From positions 434,001 through 498,000 of the forward strand of contig NZ_JABJRA010000002.1 in the NCBI RefSeq assembly GCF_013155365.1: a stretch of 64,000 bases of DNA, written 5' to 3'. A program made the position numbers and the translations under genes. The notes under the pieces were generated by a model. It was not told the origin of the DNA. It did no database searches and saw only the letters and a program-made list of their open reading frames with translations. Positions 33,772 to 42,637 of this stretch are shown here, one piece after another. Positions within the stretch are counted from its first letter, which is position 1. Every line of letters begins with the position of its first letter. This DNA comes from Nocardioides sp. zg-DK7169. Its GTDB lineage: Bacteria > Actinomycetota > Actinomycetes > Propionibacteriales > Nocardioidaceae.

Positions 33772-35358
33772 TCAGCGCGACCCCGCGTAGTAGCCGTGCA
33801 TGCAGCTCTCCCCGGCACAGTCGCGCAGCTCGCGGTGGAGCTCCCGCAGCTCCCGCAGGGCCGCGGCGCCGCGCCGGGAGCGGGCCAGCGAGCGCAGCTC
33901 GTAGGGGTCACGACGCCGGTCGAAGAGCTCCTCGCCGCCGCGGACGTAGCGCACGTAGGTCCAGCGCCCCGTCTTCACCCCGCTGTAGACCAGGCGACCG
34001 CGCGGGTCCCCGCGCTTGGAGATCGGGACCGCGCGCTGGGGGTTGCCGCCGGTCCGCACCCAGCCCAGCACGTCCACGCCGTCGAGCTCCCGCCCCGGCT
34101 CGGCCCTGGCCAGCGCGGCGATGGTGGCGGCGATGTCGGGGTTGGTGACCAGCAGCCGGGAGCGCTTCCCGCGCGGGATGCCCGGCCCGGACATCACCAG
34201 CGGGATCCCCGCGTGCTCGGCGTACGGCTGGTGCTTGCCGACGATGTTGTGCTCGCCGCTGCCCCAGCCGTTGTCAGAGGCGTAGATCAGCACGGTGCGG
34301 CGCAGCTGGCCGGTGGCGCGCAGCTTCCTGACGATCTTGGCCACGCCCTCGTCGACGGCCTGGAGGGCCTCGAGGCGCTGCTGGTACTGCTCGCGCAGGA
34401 TCGCCTTGTCCAGCGGCGACCAGCCGCCGCGGCGCCGGGTGGAGGGGTTCCGCTTGTCGCTGACGTCGGCCTCGAACATGTTCGGCTTGCGCGGCAGCCG
34501 GGTGCCCTCGAACAGGTCGCGGTGGCGTGGCGCGGGCGCGGGCGTGGTCCGCCGGTCCCGGTGCCGCGGGTGGCGTGCCAGCGGGTCGTCGGCCTCGACC
34601 GGGCCCCCGGCGTGCGGCGCCACGTAGTTGAGCCACAGGTAGAACGGCGTACCGCGCGAGCGGCGCTGGCGCGAGGCGTCGGCGAGCAGGTCGGTGGCGA
34701 ACCCGGTGAGCGCGTCGCTGCTGTAGCGGCGCACCTTCTGCAGGCGGTGGTCGTGGTTGACCGTGAAGCGCCGGTAGCTGTACGTCGAGGGGTCGACGGT
34801 GGCGATCCAGTCCGACCACCCCGGAGGGACGTAGGTGCGGGAGCGTCGCGGGCTGGCGCCGTAACCGTTGAGGTACTTGCCGACGAACATGGTGCGGTAG
34901 CCCGCGTCGTCCAGCCAGGTCGGCAGGGTGTCGCCGTCGTCGAAGGAGCGGAACCCGCCGTGGCGCCCGTGGATCGTCTCCGCGCCGTGGTTGTGGGCGA
35001 ACTGGCCGGTCATCAGTGAGGCGCGGGCGGGGACGCAGATCGGGCTCGGGGCGATGGCGTTGTCGAAGCGGGTGCCGCGGGCCTCGATCAGGCGACGCAC
35101 GTGCGGCATGTGGCGCAGGTCGTCGACGCTGGCGTCGTCGGCGGTGACCATCACGACGTTCGGGCGCCCGGCGGAGCGGGGCATCGCCGGGGTCAGCGCC
35201 CGGGTCCCCACCGTCACCGGGAACCGACCGGCCTCGGCGGCCGCGCCCACTGACCCGGAGGCCTGCTCCGGTGGGCTCATGGCCGGGGTCGACAGCGCGG
35301 TGCAGGCGGCGATCGCCACGGAGAACGAGGCCACGAGGGCGGCGCGGCGGCGGGACAT
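33772..35358 (-). CDS. secreted sulfatase, probable lipoprotein
   Basis: A 528-residue type I sulfatase. The maturation motif CVPAR (Cys108) is of the CxPxR type that is converted to formylglycine. VMVTADDASVDDLRHMP supplies metal-binding Asp residues. The N-terminus MSRRRAALVASFSVAIAAC is a short signal peptide ending in a lipobox (IAAC, Cys19), pointing to attachment outside the membrane. The start at 35358 has AGGAGC upstream; codons further upstream are unlikely to be translated. It hydrolyses sulfate esters of unknown substrates. Confidence 0.85.
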   Translation of the reverse strand: MSRRRAALVASFSVAIAACTALSTPAMSPPEQASGSVGAAAEAGRFPVTVGTRALTPAMPRSAGRPNVVMVTADDASVDDLRHMPHVRRLIEARGTRFDNAIAPSPICVPARASLMTGQFAHNHGAETIHGRHGGFRSFDDGDTLPTWLDDAGYRTMFVGKYLNGYGASPRRSRTYVPPGWSDWIATVDPSTYSYRRFTVNHDHRLQKVRRYSSDALTGFATDLLADASRQRRSRGTPFYLWLNYVAPHAGGPVEADDPLARHPRHRDRRTTPAPAPRHRDLFEGTRLPRKPNMFEADVSDKRNPSTRRRGGWSPLDKAILREQYQQRLEALQAVDEGVAKIVRKLRATGQLRRTVLIYASDNGWGSGEHNIVGKHQPYAEHAGIPLVMSGPGIPRGKRSRLLVTNPDIAATIAALARAEPGRELDGVDVLGWVRTGGNPQRAVPISKRGDPRGRLVYSGVKTGRWTYVRYVRGGEELFDRRRDPYELRSLARSRRGAAALRELRELHRELRDCAGESCMHGYYAGSR

Positions 35359-35557
35359 CGGTGCTCCTGGCGGTTCGGGTCGGGCGCTCCCGGCTCGGGG
35401 GCATGGCACACCCTGCCGCACTTCGGGCGGGCGTCAGTCGGGAAGCCGACATCTGGCGCAGATGCGTGGGCCACACCGGCCGGCGCTCGTCGTCGGTGTC
35501 CGTGCCGCTCGGAGGGGTGCGCGGCGGCCGGTCAGCCGCTACGATCCGAGAACAAAC

Positions 35558-35571
35558 AGTCACGCCTGACT
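35558..35571. promoter_or_regulatory. inverted repeat before the fusion gene
   Basis: AGTCACGCCTGACT, 5-bp arms around CGCC, lies 16 bp before the ATG at 35587, followed by seven T and a GGAG ribosome site. It may be an operator for an unidentified regulator. Confidence 0.4.
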
Positions 35572-35586
35572 TTTTTTGGAGATGCG

Positions 35587-38424
35587 ATGGCCCCCGCCGA
35601 CCTGCCCGCCCAGCTCACCGGCTTCCCGCGCCTGGTGGAGGCGCGCGCCGACCTCGCGGCTCCGCTCGCCGTCGCGAGCGCCCTGGTCGCCAACCCCGCC
35701 CGGCACGCCGATTGGCTGAGCATGCACGCGGCGTTCCGCGAGGCGCCGCCGGAGGTGGCCAGCACCGGGGACAGCTTCGAGGAGCAGGTGACCCTGATGG
35801 GGATCCCCGCCGACATCTCGTGGGTGGTGAGCGAGGCGGCCGAGGGGCTGACCGCGCTCGACGGCGCCGGGCCGATGAACCTCACCCTCGCGCTGCGCCT
35901 CGAGGTCGGGCAGGACGACGACGGGCAGGTCGCCTTCAGGATCCGCGCCGGCATCGGCGGGGACCCGGTCGAGGGCCCGCTCGGCGCCACCGTCGCCGCC
36001 AGCGTCGAGGAGGCGCTGGTCGAGTCCGCCGAGCGGTTCGCGGCCCTGGCCGCGGAGCTCGCCGCCGACCCGGCCGAGAGCACCGGCGCCCGGTTCCCCC
36101 AGCGCAGCGTCGTGCACGAGCGCACCGGCATCCGCCTCGACCCCCGCACCCCAGTCCTGGTCGGGGCCGGCCAGGTCGTGCAGCGCCGCCCCGACCTCGA
36201 GGACCCGCAGGGCACGGCCGACCCGGCGACGCTGGCGACCCGGGCCCTGCGCCGGGCGGCCGAGGACAGCGGGGCCGGCGAGCAGCTGCTCCAGGCCGCC
36301 GACGCGGTCTACTACGTCGCCAGCGCCTCGTGGACCTACCGCGACGCGGGTCGCCTGATCGCCGAGCAGCTTGGCGCGACCCCGCGCGAGACCGCGATGT
36401 CCGCGCCGTACGGCGGGGACGCGGGGCAGGTGCTCATCAACACCGCGGGCCAGGCGGTGGCCGATGGCCGCGCCGAGGTGGTGCTGGTCAGCGGTGCCGA
36501 GGCGGGCGCGACCCTCGCCGCCGCGCAGAAGCAGGGCCTCGACCTCGGCTGGCCGGTGCAGGAGCGCGACGTCGTGCCGACGACCGTCCTCGGCAGCGAC
36601 CGCGAGGCCAACAACGGGCCGGAGACCGCCGCTGGCCTGAGCGTGCCGGTGTACACCTACGCGCTGATGGAGTCCGCGCTGCGCGCCAAGGCGGGGGAGT
36701 CCCCGGCCGAGCACCGCCGCACGATCGCCGGGCTCTGGTCGCGGCTCTCCGAGGTCGCGGCCGGCAACGAGTACGCCTGGCTGCCCCGGGCGCACACCCC
36801 CGAGCAGCTGGCCACGCCGGACGCCGGCAACCGGATGATCAGCGAGCCCTACCCGAAGCTGCTGTGCGCGAACCTGCAGGTGGACCTCGCCGCCGGCGTG
36901 GTCGTGACGAGCGTGGCGGCCGCCACCGCGCTGGGCATCGCGCAGGACAAGTGGGTCTTCCTGCACGCCGGCGCCGCGGCGTACGACGAGTGGTTCGTCT
37001 CCGAGCGGCGCGACCTGGCCGCGTCGCCCGCGATCCGCGCGATCGGCGAGGCGGCGTTCGCCCACGCGGGCATCGGCCCCGACGACGTGCGCCACGTGGA
37101 CCTGTACTCCTGCTTCCCCGCGGCCGTGCAGATCGCCGCAGGCGAGCTCGGCTTCCCGCTCGAGGACCCCGAGCGCCCGCTGTCGGTGACCGGCGGCCTG
37201 ACCTTCGCGGGGGGACCGGGCAACAACTACGGCACCCACGCCGTGGCCACCCTGGTGGACCGGCTGCGCCGCGACCCGGAGTCCTACGGACTGTCGACCT
37301 CGCTGGGCTGGTTCGTCACCAAGCACGCGCTGGGCATCTACTCCGCCACCCCGCCGCGCACGCCGTACCGCGCGCTCGCGCCGGTGCTGCTGCCCGAGCG
37401 CGCCCGCCCGGCGCTGGACTCCTACGCCGGACCCGGCGTGGTGGAGGCCGCGACGGCCCAGTACGGGCGCGACGGCGCCCCCGAGGCCGGCATCCTCAGC
37501 GTGCTCACGCCCGACGGCGCGCGGGTGCTGGTGCGCAGCACCCAGCCGGAGGTGCTCGACTGCATCGTCGGCGCCGACCCGCTGGGGCTGCCCGTGCAGG
37601 TCGAGGACGTCCGCACCCTGGCGTTCGTCGGCGAGGAGCGCGCCACCCTGCCCGAGCCGCCCGAGCCGCCGGTGCTGGTCGAGCGCCGCGGCCCGGTGCT
37701 GGTGGTCACGCTCAACCGCCCCGAGCGCCGCAACGCCATCGACCTGCGCACCGCGCGCCTGCTGGAGCGCGTCATCGACGCCTTCGAGGCGGACCCGGAG
37801 GCCCGGGTCGCGGTGCTCACCGGGGCGGGCGGGACCTTCTCCGCGGGCATGGACCTCAAGGCCGCCGCTGCGGGGCAGTTCGCGCTCACCGAGAAGCGCG
37901 GACCGTTGGGGATCTCGGCGCTGCCGATCGCCAAGCCGGTGATCGCCGCGGTCGAGGGCCACGCCCTCGCCGGCGGGTGCGAGCTCGCCCTGATCGCTGA
38001 CCTGGTGGTCGCCTCGACCGAGTCGCAGTTCGGCATCCCCGAGCCGAAGCGCGGGCTGGTGGCCGCCGCCGGCGGCGTGATGCGGCTGACCGAGCGGCTG
38101 CCACGCAACGTGGCGATGGAGCTCGCGCTCACCGGCAACCCGATGCCGGCGACCCGCCTCGCCGAGCTCGGCCTGGTCAACCGGCTGGCCGAGCCGGGCG
38201 CCGTGCTGGACGCCGCGCTGGCGCTTGCCGAGGAGATCGTGGCCAACGCACCGCTGTCGGTGCAGGTGAGTCGGCGCATCGTCGAGGAGTCGCCGTACTG
38301 GGCGCCGGGAGAGGCGTTCGCCCGGCAGAGCGACCTCGCCTCGGTGGCGGTCACCTCGCAGGACGCCAAGGAGGGGATCGCCGCCTTCGCGGAGCACCGC
38401 AGCCCGGTGTGGCAGGGCCGTTGA
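35587..38424 (+). CDS. SRPBCC - thiolase-like (TLP1-type) - crotonase fusion protein
   Basis: A 945-residue single frame with three parts. Residues about 10-165 resemble an SRPBCC/polyketide-cyclase-like ligand-binding domain (FPRLVEARADLAAP start, helix VEEALVESAERFAALA). Residues about 187-685 are a thiolase-like protein with TPVLVGAGQVVQR, HVDLYSCFPAAVQ and GGPGNNYGTHA, but no Cys at the usual nucleophile site (APYGGDAGQ). A PEPPEPP linker leads to a crotonase (about 695-945) with both hydratase glutamates (Glu819 in IPEPKRG, Glu845 in VAMELALTG). This probably channels acyl-CoA intermediates; the exact reaction is unknown. Confidence 0.85.
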   Translation: MAPADLPAQLTGFPRLVEARADLAAPLAVASALVANPARHADWLSMHAAFREAPPEVASTGDSFEEQVTLMGIPADISWVVSEAAEGLTALDGAGPMNLTLALRLEVGQDDDGQVAFRIRAGIGGDPVEGPLGATVAASVEEALVESAERFAALAAELAADPAESTGARFPQRSVVHERTGIRLDPRTPVLVGAGQVVQRRPDLEDPQGTADPATLATRALRRAAEDSGAGEQLLQAADAVYYVASASWTYRDAGRLIAEQLGATPRETAMSAPYGGDAGQVLINTAGQAVADGRAEVVLVSGAEAGATLAAAQKQGLDLGWPVQERDVVPTTVLGSDREANNGPETAAGLSVPVYTYALMESALRAKAGESPAEHRRTIAGLWSRLSEVAAGNEYAWLPRAHTPEQLATPDAGNRMISEPYPKLLCANLQVDLAAGVVVTSVAAATALGIAQDKWVFLHAGAAAYDEWFVSERRDLAASPAIRAIGEAAFAHAGIGPDDVRHVDLYSCFPAAVQIAAGELGFPLEDPERPLSVTGGLTFAGGPGNNYGTHAVATLVDRLRRDPESYGLSTSLGWFVTKHALGIYSATPPRTPYRALAPVLLPERARPALDSYAGPGVVEAATAQYGRDGAPEAGILSVLTPDGARVLVRSTQPEVLDCIVGADPLGLPVQVEDVRTLAFVGEERATLPEPPEPPVLVERRGPVLVVTLNRPERRNAIDLRTARLLERVIDAFEADPEARVAVLTGAGGTFSAGMDLKAAAAGQFALTEKRGPLGISALPIAKPVIAAVEGHALAGGCELALIADLVVASTESQFGIPEPKRGLVAAAGGVMRLTERLPRNVAMELALTGNPMPATRLAELGLVNRLAEPGAVLDAALALAEEIVANAPLSVQVSRRIVEESPYWAPGEAFARQSDLASVAVTSQDAKEGIAAFAEHRSPVWQGR

Positions 38425-38494
38425 GCAGGCGCTCGGGCGGGCCGTCGTCGACCCGCCCGGGCGCGGCGTGGGACCGGGATGCTTGCATTCTCCC

Positions 38495-38803
38495 GTGAGC
38501 GATGAGAAGGCGATGGCCGAGCTGACCCGACTCCGGTCGAGCATCGACAACCTCGATGCCGCGCTGGTGCACCTGCTGGCGGAGCGCTTCAAGTGCACCC
38601 AGCAGGTCGGCGAGCTCAAGGCGCGCGCGGAGATGCCCGCGGCGGACCCGGCACGCGAGGCGGTGCAGATCGCCCGGCTGCGTCAGCTGGCGGAGAGCTC
38701 GGGGCTCGACCCGCACTTCGCGGAGAAGTTCCTGGCCCTGGTCATCGACGAGGTCATCCGCAACCACCGCCGGCTCCAGGAGCCCGGGGACCCGCAGTCC
38801 TGA
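38495..38803 (+). CDS. chorismate mutase (AroQ type)
   Basis: A helical protein of about 102 residues with LTRLRSSIDNLDAALVHLLAERF and an Arg/Lys-rich ERFKCTQQVGELKA, the AroQ fold that converts chorismate to prephenate. The GTG at 38495 lacks a ribosome site and may be leaderless; an ATG at 38513 is an alternative that still leaves a full domain. It is monofunctional and cytoplasmic (no signal peptide). It converges with the metallopeptidase gene across a strong hairpin. Confidence 0.82.
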   Translation: MSDEKAMAELTRLRSSIDNLDAALVHLLAERFKCTQQVGELKARAEMPAADPAREAVQIARLRQLAESSGLDPHFAEKFLALVIDEVIRNHRRLQEPGDPQS

Positions 38804-38811
38804 GACGCAAC

Positions 38812-38849
38812 GGCGCCGGCGTCGCGGTCCTCACCGCGGCGCCGGCGCC
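38812..38849. terminator. bidirectional terminator hairpin
   Basis: Arms 38812-38827 and 38834-38849 pair over 16 bp with one mismatch around a 6-nt loop, between the stops of chorismate mutase (38803) and the convergent metallopeptidase (38861). Confidence 0.8.
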
Positions 38850-38860
38850 TCGCTCCGTGC

Positions 38861-40456
38861 TCAGCCCTTGAGGGTCTTGAGCGTCAGGCGGAAGGCCTGG
38901 CTCTGGTCACGGGGCTTGCCCCGGCAGCTGTAGATCGTCGTCGCGGTCGCGGGCTGCTTGTGGCAGCGGTAGCGCGTGGAGCCGTTGCTGAGGGTGATGG
39001 TCACGCTGCGGACCGCGCGCTTGTTGAAGGCGATCGTGGTGCCGCCCTTGCCCTTGCGGTTGAGGCTGATCGCCTTGCCGGCGCCACCCTTCTTGCGGTT
39101 CACGTGGAGGTAGGCGCCCGGCGCGGAGGCGCGGTTGGGGCCGTTCACGGTGACCCGCAGCTTCCACTTCTTGCCCTTCAGCGACTTCGCGGGCTTCACC
39201 ACGTAGTGCTGGGCGCTGAGGTGGTTCAGGCGCAGCGAGACCTTCCGGGTGTCCTTGCGACCGAGCTTGTAGCGCTCGGCGATGGTCGGGGAGGGCCACG
39301 CCTTGCCCTCGGGGTACGACGCCGCGGGGCGGGCGTTCGCGGCCGAGTACGCGCGGAACACGTTGGCGAACCCGCCGCGCTTCTTCAGGACGGCGGCCGT
39401 GGCCTTGATCGAGTACAGCTTGCCGCGCTGCGGGACGGCGCGCTCCCAGATCTGGCGCACGATCTTGTTGCCGAAGCGGTTGCCGAGGTACTCCCAAAAG
39501 ATCCAGGAGGCGTACTGGGTGAAGCCGGTGGTCGACAGCGAGTCGAGCGCCCGGCCGGGCAGCACGACCTGGCTCTGGCTGAGGTACTGGCGGTTGTCGT
39601 TGACGGCGTCCGCGAAGCGCTCCTCGATCCAGGTCGCGGTGGACTCCATGAACCAGCGGTCCTCGTTGACGTCGTAGGCGAACTGCACGGCGTGGAAGAG
39701 CTCGTGGGCGGCGGTCACCTTGAGGTTGGCCTTGGGCGAGCCGCGGAACTCGGAGAAGTCGTTGTCGAGGACGCAGAAGCTGATCGCCCGTCCCCGGCCC
39801 TTCTTGCCCCCGAGGACCGCCTCCGGGGCGCAGTAGCCGTAGAGGCCACGGCTGCCGAGGTCGGCGAGGTAGACGTCGAACTTGCCGTTGCCGCCGTTGT
39901 CGCGGTACCAGCGGCGGTCGCTCGGCGGGCTGCGGTAGCCCATCGTCTTGGTGTGGTGGCGCCAGACCTTGTTGAGCACCGTGAGGTTGGTGTTCACCCA
40001 GGCCTGGCTCGGCGGGGCGTCGGAGGTGCTGGGGACCCAGTGGACGCACACGTTGCCCTTGCACTTGCGCTTGGAGGGCACGGTGTACCCGTCGCCGTAG
40101 GGGTCGCCGGCACCCTGGGTGGGCCGGGCGAGGATCGCCTTCGCACGGGCCCGGTCGTCGCCGCGCAGCAGCGGCATGGAGAGGGCGAGGTCGCGCAGGG
40201 TCAGCGTCGCCTCGGCCCGCTCGGCCTCGCCGGCGGTGCCCTCGATGAGCTCGGTCGCGCCCTCGAGCGCGGCCTGTGCGGACTCGGCGGTCGGGGCGAC
40301 CGCGCCGCCGTCCTCGAGCGGCTCCTCGAGCTCGTCGACCGGCAGGGGCGCCTCCTCGTGCGCGCTCGCGGTGGGCATCGCGGTCGGGAGGGTGGCGGGC
40401 AGGACCGTGAAGGCCGTGCTCAGTGCCACCAGGACGGCGGCGGCGGTGCGGCGCAT
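38861..40456 (-). CDS. secreted zinc metallopeptidase (HELFH)
   Basis: A 531-residue protein with an N-terminal signal peptide (MRRTAAAVLVALSTAFTVLP, then Ala-rich to SAHEE). The zinc motif HELFH is at residues 251-255, followed by MESTATWIEERFAD where a third ligand or catalytic Glu may lie. This resembles the MXAN_6640-type putative metalloproteases. The C-terminal 170 residues are rich in Lys/Arg and beta strands and may bind polymer or cell wall. It is transcribed alone between two intergenic regions. The substrate is unknown. Confidence 0.78.
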   Translation of the reverse strand: MRRTAAAVLVALSTAFTVLPATLPTAMPTASAHEEAPLPVDELEEPLEDGGAVAPTAESAQAALEGATELIEGTAGEAERAEATLTLRDLALSMPLLRGDDRARAKAILARPTQGAGDPYGDGYTVPSKRKCKGNVCVHWVPSTSDAPPSQAWVNTNLTVLNKVWRHHTKTMGYRSPPSDRRWYRDNGGNGKFDVYLADLGSRGLYGYCAPEAVLGGKKGRGRAISFCVLDNDFSEFRGSPKANLKVTAAHELFHAVQFAYDVNEDRWFMESTATWIEERFADAVNDNRQYLSQSQVVLPGRALDSLSTTGFTQYASWIFWEYLGNRFGNKIVRQIWERAVPQRGKLYSIKATAAVLKKRGGFANVFRAYSAANARPAASYPEGKAWPSPTIAERYKLGRKDTRKVSLRLNHLSAQHYVVKPAKSLKGKKWKLRVTVNGPNRASAPGAYLHVNRKKGGAGKAISLNRKGKGGTTIAFNKRAVRSVTITLSNGSTRYRCHKQPATATTIYSCRGKPRDQSQAFRLTLKTLKG

Positions 40457-40572
40457 GAAGTTCCTTCGTGTCTCGGGGGCGGCGCCCCCGGGCGCCGTGC
40501 TCTGGTCAAGACTGCCCGTCCGGAGCGGAATGGCAAACCCCCCGCGCTTCGGGCGTCGGCCACAATCGCGAC

Positions 40573-41838
40573 GTGAGCGCCACTATCGAGATGATCACCG
40601 GGGACCCGGCCGCCGACGAGGTACGGCGCCAGGGGCTGCGTCGGATGCGTACCGTCGCGGTGTCCCTGCTCCTGCTCGCCGCGCTCGTCTACGCCCTGAC
40701 GCTGGGCGAGGACGGGTTCTGGGGGTTCGTGAACGCGGGCGCGGAGGCCTCGATGGTCGGCGCGATCGCCGACTGGTTCGCCGTGACGGCGCTGTTCCGC
40801 CACCCGCTGGGGATCCCGGTGCCGCACACGGCGCTGATCCCCAAGCGCAAGGACCAGCTGGGCCAGGGCCTGCAGGAGTTCGTGGGGGAGAACTTCCTGC
40901 ACGAGGACATCATCCGCGAGCGGATCACCAGCGCCGAGGTCTCGCTGCGTGTGGGGCGGTGGCTCGGGGAGCCCAGCCACGCCCGCCGGGTGGTCGACGA
41001 GGTCGCCGACGTGGCCGCGATCGCGCTGACCAAGGTCCGCGACGAGCACGTCGAGTCCCTCGTGCGCGACGCGCTGGTCCCGCGCTTCCACGAGGAGCCC
41101 ATCGCGCCGCTGCTCGGCGGCCTGCTCGCCGAGACGCTGAACGACGACCTGCACCGCGGCCTGGTCGACCTCGCGGTCTCCGAGCTGCACGACTGGCTGG
41201 TGGCCAACCCCGACACGGTGACCGAGGTCCTGGGGGAGCGGGCGCCCTGGTGGACGCCGCCGGTGCTCAACGACAAGGTGACCGCCCGCATCCACGTGGA
41301 GCTGGTGCGCTGGGTGGCCGACATTCGCGACGACCCGCGCCACCACGTCCGCGAGGCGCTGGACTCGGTGCTCGGCCAGCTCGCCCACGACCTGCTCGAG
41401 GACCCCGCCACCCAGGAGCGCACCGAGCGGCTCAAGGACCGGCTGCTGGACCACCCGCAGGTGATCGCCTCCTCGGTCTCGCTGTGGAACGCCCTGCGCC
41501 GGGCGCTGACCACCTCCCTGCAGGACCCCGAGGGAGCGGTGCGCAGCCGGCTGCTGGTCGAGCTCGCGGCGTTCGCCCAGCGCCTCCAGGACGACCGCGC
41601 GCTGCGCGAGCGCCTCGACGGCATGGCCGCGGACGCCGCCGTCTTCGGCGTGGAGCGGTACGGCGAGGAGATCACCGCGGTGATCACCCACACGATCGAG
41701 CGCTGGGACGGCAAGGAGGCGGCGCGGCGCATCGAGCTGCACGTCGGCCGTGACCTGCAGTTCATCCGGATCAATGGCACGATCGTCGGCGGCCTCGTGG
41801 GGGTGCTGATCCACACCGTCAGCGTGCTCGCCGCCTGA
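40573..41838 (+). CDS. DUF445 family membrane-associated protein
   Basis: A 421-residue protein of the DUF445 (YjiN-like) family. There is a TM segment TVAVSLLLLAALVYALTL near the N-terminus, the conserved MVGAIADWFAVTALFRHPLGIPVPHTALIPKRKD, and a C-terminal hydrophobic IVGGLVGVLIHTV. The middle is predicted helical. The GTG at 40573 has no ribosome site but a CACAAT -10-like hexamer 6 nt upstream, so it may be leaderless. Function of the family is poorly defined. Confidence 0.85.
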   Translation: MSATIEMITGDPAADEVRRQGLRRMRTVAVSLLLLAALVYALTLGEDGFWGFVNAGAEASMVGAIADWFAVTALFRHPLGIPVPHTALIPKRKDQLGQGLQEFVGENFLHEDIIRERITSAEVSLRVGRWLGEPSHARRVVDEVADVAAIALTKVRDEHVESLVRDALVPRFHEEPIAPLLGGLLAETLNDDLHRGLVDLAVSELHDWLVANPDTVTEVLGERAPWWTPPVLNDKVTARIHVELVRWVADIRDDPRHHVREALDSVLGQLAHDLLEDPATQERTERLKDRLLDHPQVIASSVSLWNALRRALTTSLQDPEGAVRSRLLVELAAFAQRLQDDRALRERLDGMAADAAVFGVERYGEEITAVITHTIERWDGKEAARRIELHVGRDLQFIRINGTIVGGLVGVLIHTVSVLAA

Positions 41839-41884
41839 CCCGGCCCGCCGCGGCGCGTGCGGGCCGGTGGGGTTGACTTGTCCC

Positions 41885-42133
41885 ATGCCCACCCCCGAGC
41901 CCTTCGACGTCCCGGTCCGCGACACCATCCGGCTGGGCCAGTTCCTCAAGCTGGCCAACCTGGTCGAGAGCGGGGCGGAGGCGAAGATCCCGCTCTCCGA
42001 GGGCCGCGTGCTGGTCAACGGCGAGGTGGAGACGCGTCGGGGCCGCCAGCTCGTCCGGGGCGACGTGGTGGTCCTGGGGGAGCAGGCCGCGCGCGTGGCC
42101 GACGAGTCGGCGTACGACGACCTGCCCTGGTGA
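41885..42133 (+). CDS. S4 RNA-binding domain protein
   Basis: An 82-residue protein consisting of one S4 domain: TIRLGQFLKLANLVESGAEAK, then VLVNGEVETRRGRQL. It resembles YaaA/YbcJ-type small S4 proteins that bind structured RNA. The ATG at 41885 is used; the frame upstream has no support. It follows DUF445 by 46 bp. Confidence 0.82.
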   Translation: MPTPEPFDVPVRDTIRLGQFLKLANLVESGAEAKIPLSEGRVLVNGEVETRRGRQLVRGDVVVLGEQAARVADESAYDDLPW

Positions 42134-42182
42134 GGACGGCACGTGCCCCGGTGGCTGACGGCCCCGGGGTGCGGTCAGCGGA

Positions 42183-42551
42183 TCAGCGCACCGCGACCAG
42201 GTCGCACACGAAGATCAGCGTCTCGCCGGGCTTGATCACGCCGCCCGCGCCGCGGTCGCCGTACCCCAGGTGCGGCGGGATGACGAGCTGGCGGCGGCCG
42301 CCGACCTTCATGCCCTGCACGCCGGTGTCCCACCCGGAGATGACCTGGCCGACGCCGAGGCGGAACGTCAGCGGCTCGCCACGGTCGTAGGAGGCGTCGA
42401 ACTGCTCGCCGGTCGAGTGCGCGACCCCGACGTAGTGCACGGTGACGGTCTGCCCGGCCTTGGCCTCCTCGCCCTCACCGACGGTGAGGTCGGTGATGAC
42501 CAGGTCGGACGGCGCGTCGAAGTCGGGGAAGTCGATCTCAGGCTTGTTCAT
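42183..42551 (-). CDS. FKBP-type peptidyl-prolyl isomerase
   Basis: A 122-residue single-domain FKBP. The isomerase core includes VTVHYVGVAHSTGEQFDASYDRGEPLTFRLG, VISGWDTGVQGMKVGGRRQLVIPP and GVIKPGETLIFVCDLVAV. There is no signal peptide, so it is cytoplasmic. It catalyses cis/trans isomerisation of X-Pro bonds. It is divergent from signal peptidase I. Confidence 0.93.
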   Translation of the reverse strand: MNKPEIDFPDFDAPSDLVITDLTVGEGEEAKAGQTVTVHYVGVAHSTGEQFDASYDRGEPLTFRLGVGQVISGWDTGVQGMKVGGRRQLVIPPHLGYGDRGAGGVIKPGETLIFVCDLVAVR

Positions 42552-42637
42552 GGTGCCCTCTCAGTTGCGTCAGGGATGACGTGCCACGATAGCCACCGCC
42601 CCGGTGAGGCTCCGGGGCGGGAGGAACAGAGGTAGAC

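Noticed and set aside
35560-38619. A 1019-codon open frame on the minus strand opposite the fusion gene
   Set aside because: It is antisense to a gene with clear domains, is Arg/Gly/His-rich without motifs, and arises from codon bias in GC-rich DNA.
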